Assembly: GCA_035547915.1 (NCBI GenBank)
Contig: DASZTS010000081.1
Span: 1 to 60,505, forward strand
Source: DASSFG01 sp035547915
GTDB taxonomy: Bacteria > Planctomycetota > Planctomycetia > Pirellulales > JAICIG01
DNA: 60,505 nt
Direction: 5' to 3'
Below, piece by piece: positions 60,160-60,505 of this stretch. How positions within the stretch are numbered: position 1 is the first letter of the stretch; each line of letters begins with the position of its first letter. The translations under genes and the position numbers were made by a program. The notes beneath the pieces are model-generated. The model saw nothing but the letters and a program-made list of their open reading frames with translations. It ran no database searches and was not told the DNA's origin.

Positions 60160-60505
60160 GGGCGATAGCCTCCTCTGACTGGACGTGATTCCGTCGCCGC
60201 CCATCGCGGATGACGACGGGCGAGCCTTGACGCACGACCGCCGGCGGTCCGCGGCGCGCCGTGCCACCAATGAGACGCCGATTGGCGTAAAAACGTTCCA
60301 AAGAAAATGGAACAGGCCGCCGTTCCGTGCAAACACCGGCCGGGTGGCAGTTTCCAGTCGGAACGGGGTGCATAAGGGGATTTGTTTTTTCGCTGCCCTG
60401 GGCCAGTTGACCTGGGGAGTGAGCAAAGGTGCTGGGCTTGTCGCAGCCACTGGTTGAGCCAGCGCTCCGGAACAGCGTGTGGTAGTTTGTCCCTCGCACT
60501 TCCCA
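60160..60505. other. Upstream region of the VIT/vWA operon
   Basis: No gene is supported in these 346 nt up to the window edge. The region contains the ECF-like promoter (60272-60300) and an overlapping inverted repeat GTTCCA-N7-TGGAAC (60295-60313). Confidence 0.45.
60272..60300 (-). promoter_or_regulatory. Candidate ECF-sigma promoter
   Basis: On the minus strand TGGAAC (60295-60300) is followed after 17 nt by CGTCTC (60272-60277), matching the general ECF layout GGAAC-N16/17-CGTC. The predicted start near 60265 gives a ~106-nt leader. The -35 box is one arm of an inverted repeat. Confidence 0.4.

Noticed and set aside
1..60505. tRNA, rRNA, transposase or phage integration features
   Set aside because: Intergenic regions were read on both strands and no cloverleaf, rRNA core sequence, transposase frame or flanking direct repeat of an insertion could be supported.

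Overview
The window looks like chromosomal DNA of a planctomycete, probably of the Pirellulales. The evidence is lineage-typical: two DUF1559 proteins (pilin-like N-terminus in the complete one, H-x9-DG near the C-terminus in both), a Tat-exported DUF1501 protein, a VIT/vWA protein, an Lpg1974-type porin, and two giant proteins opening with an ESLEDRR-(V/L)L motif related to the planctomycetal LEPR-XLL signature. No rRNA, tRNA, CRISPR array, transposase or phage gene was seen.

Layout. 1-3060 (+): end of a DUF1559 protein, intrinsic terminator, small lipoprotein, complete DUF1559 protein, membrane-anchored leucine-rich-repeat protein, then a 102-bp-period intergenic repeat carrying a terminator hairpin. 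3270-18878: a cell-surface glycan or protein-glycosylation locus. Its minus-strand operon reads wecE, a 950-aa GT-C/TPR protein, a 767-aa TMTC-like GT-C/TPR protein and a 530-aa GT-C protein. Divergent from it are two tandem paralogous ~1,000-aa membrane/TPR proteins, met convergently by a GT2 glycosyltransferase. 19153-23191: a DinG-type helicase with one iron-sulfur cysteine replaced, a zinc-ribbon/hemerythrin-like gene pair with an ATGA overlap, and a TauE/SafE-type transporter.

23228-49445 is the most striking part: two tandem giant minus-strand genes encoding 4,722 and 3,839 residues. Their last ~1,960 residues are clearly homologous and colinear (beta-strand repeats, PPC-like, Ig-like and FG-GAP-like regions, C-terminal DUF4214). 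Their N-terminal heads are unrelated: a beta-helix/choice-of-anchor-Q-like head in one, a putative HExxE zincin-like head in the other. They read as giant surface proteins with swapped heads on a conserved stalk and C-terminus. Each has a very long open frame on the opposite strand, which codon choice explains.

50124-51401 encodes an outer-membrane porin followed by a strong terminator. 51790-56120 is a 2-oxoacid:ferredoxin oxidoreductase operon (korA-korB) bracketed by two CBS-domain proteins, one with a complete and one with an eroded zinc ribbon. 56130-60159 (minus) holds a VIT/vWA secreted protein, preceded by an ECF-sigma-like promoter, and a DUF1501 protein.

The main functional hypothesis is that the glycosyltransferase locus decorates envelope components, possibly including the neighbouring giant proteins. 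Proximity is the only evidence for that link.
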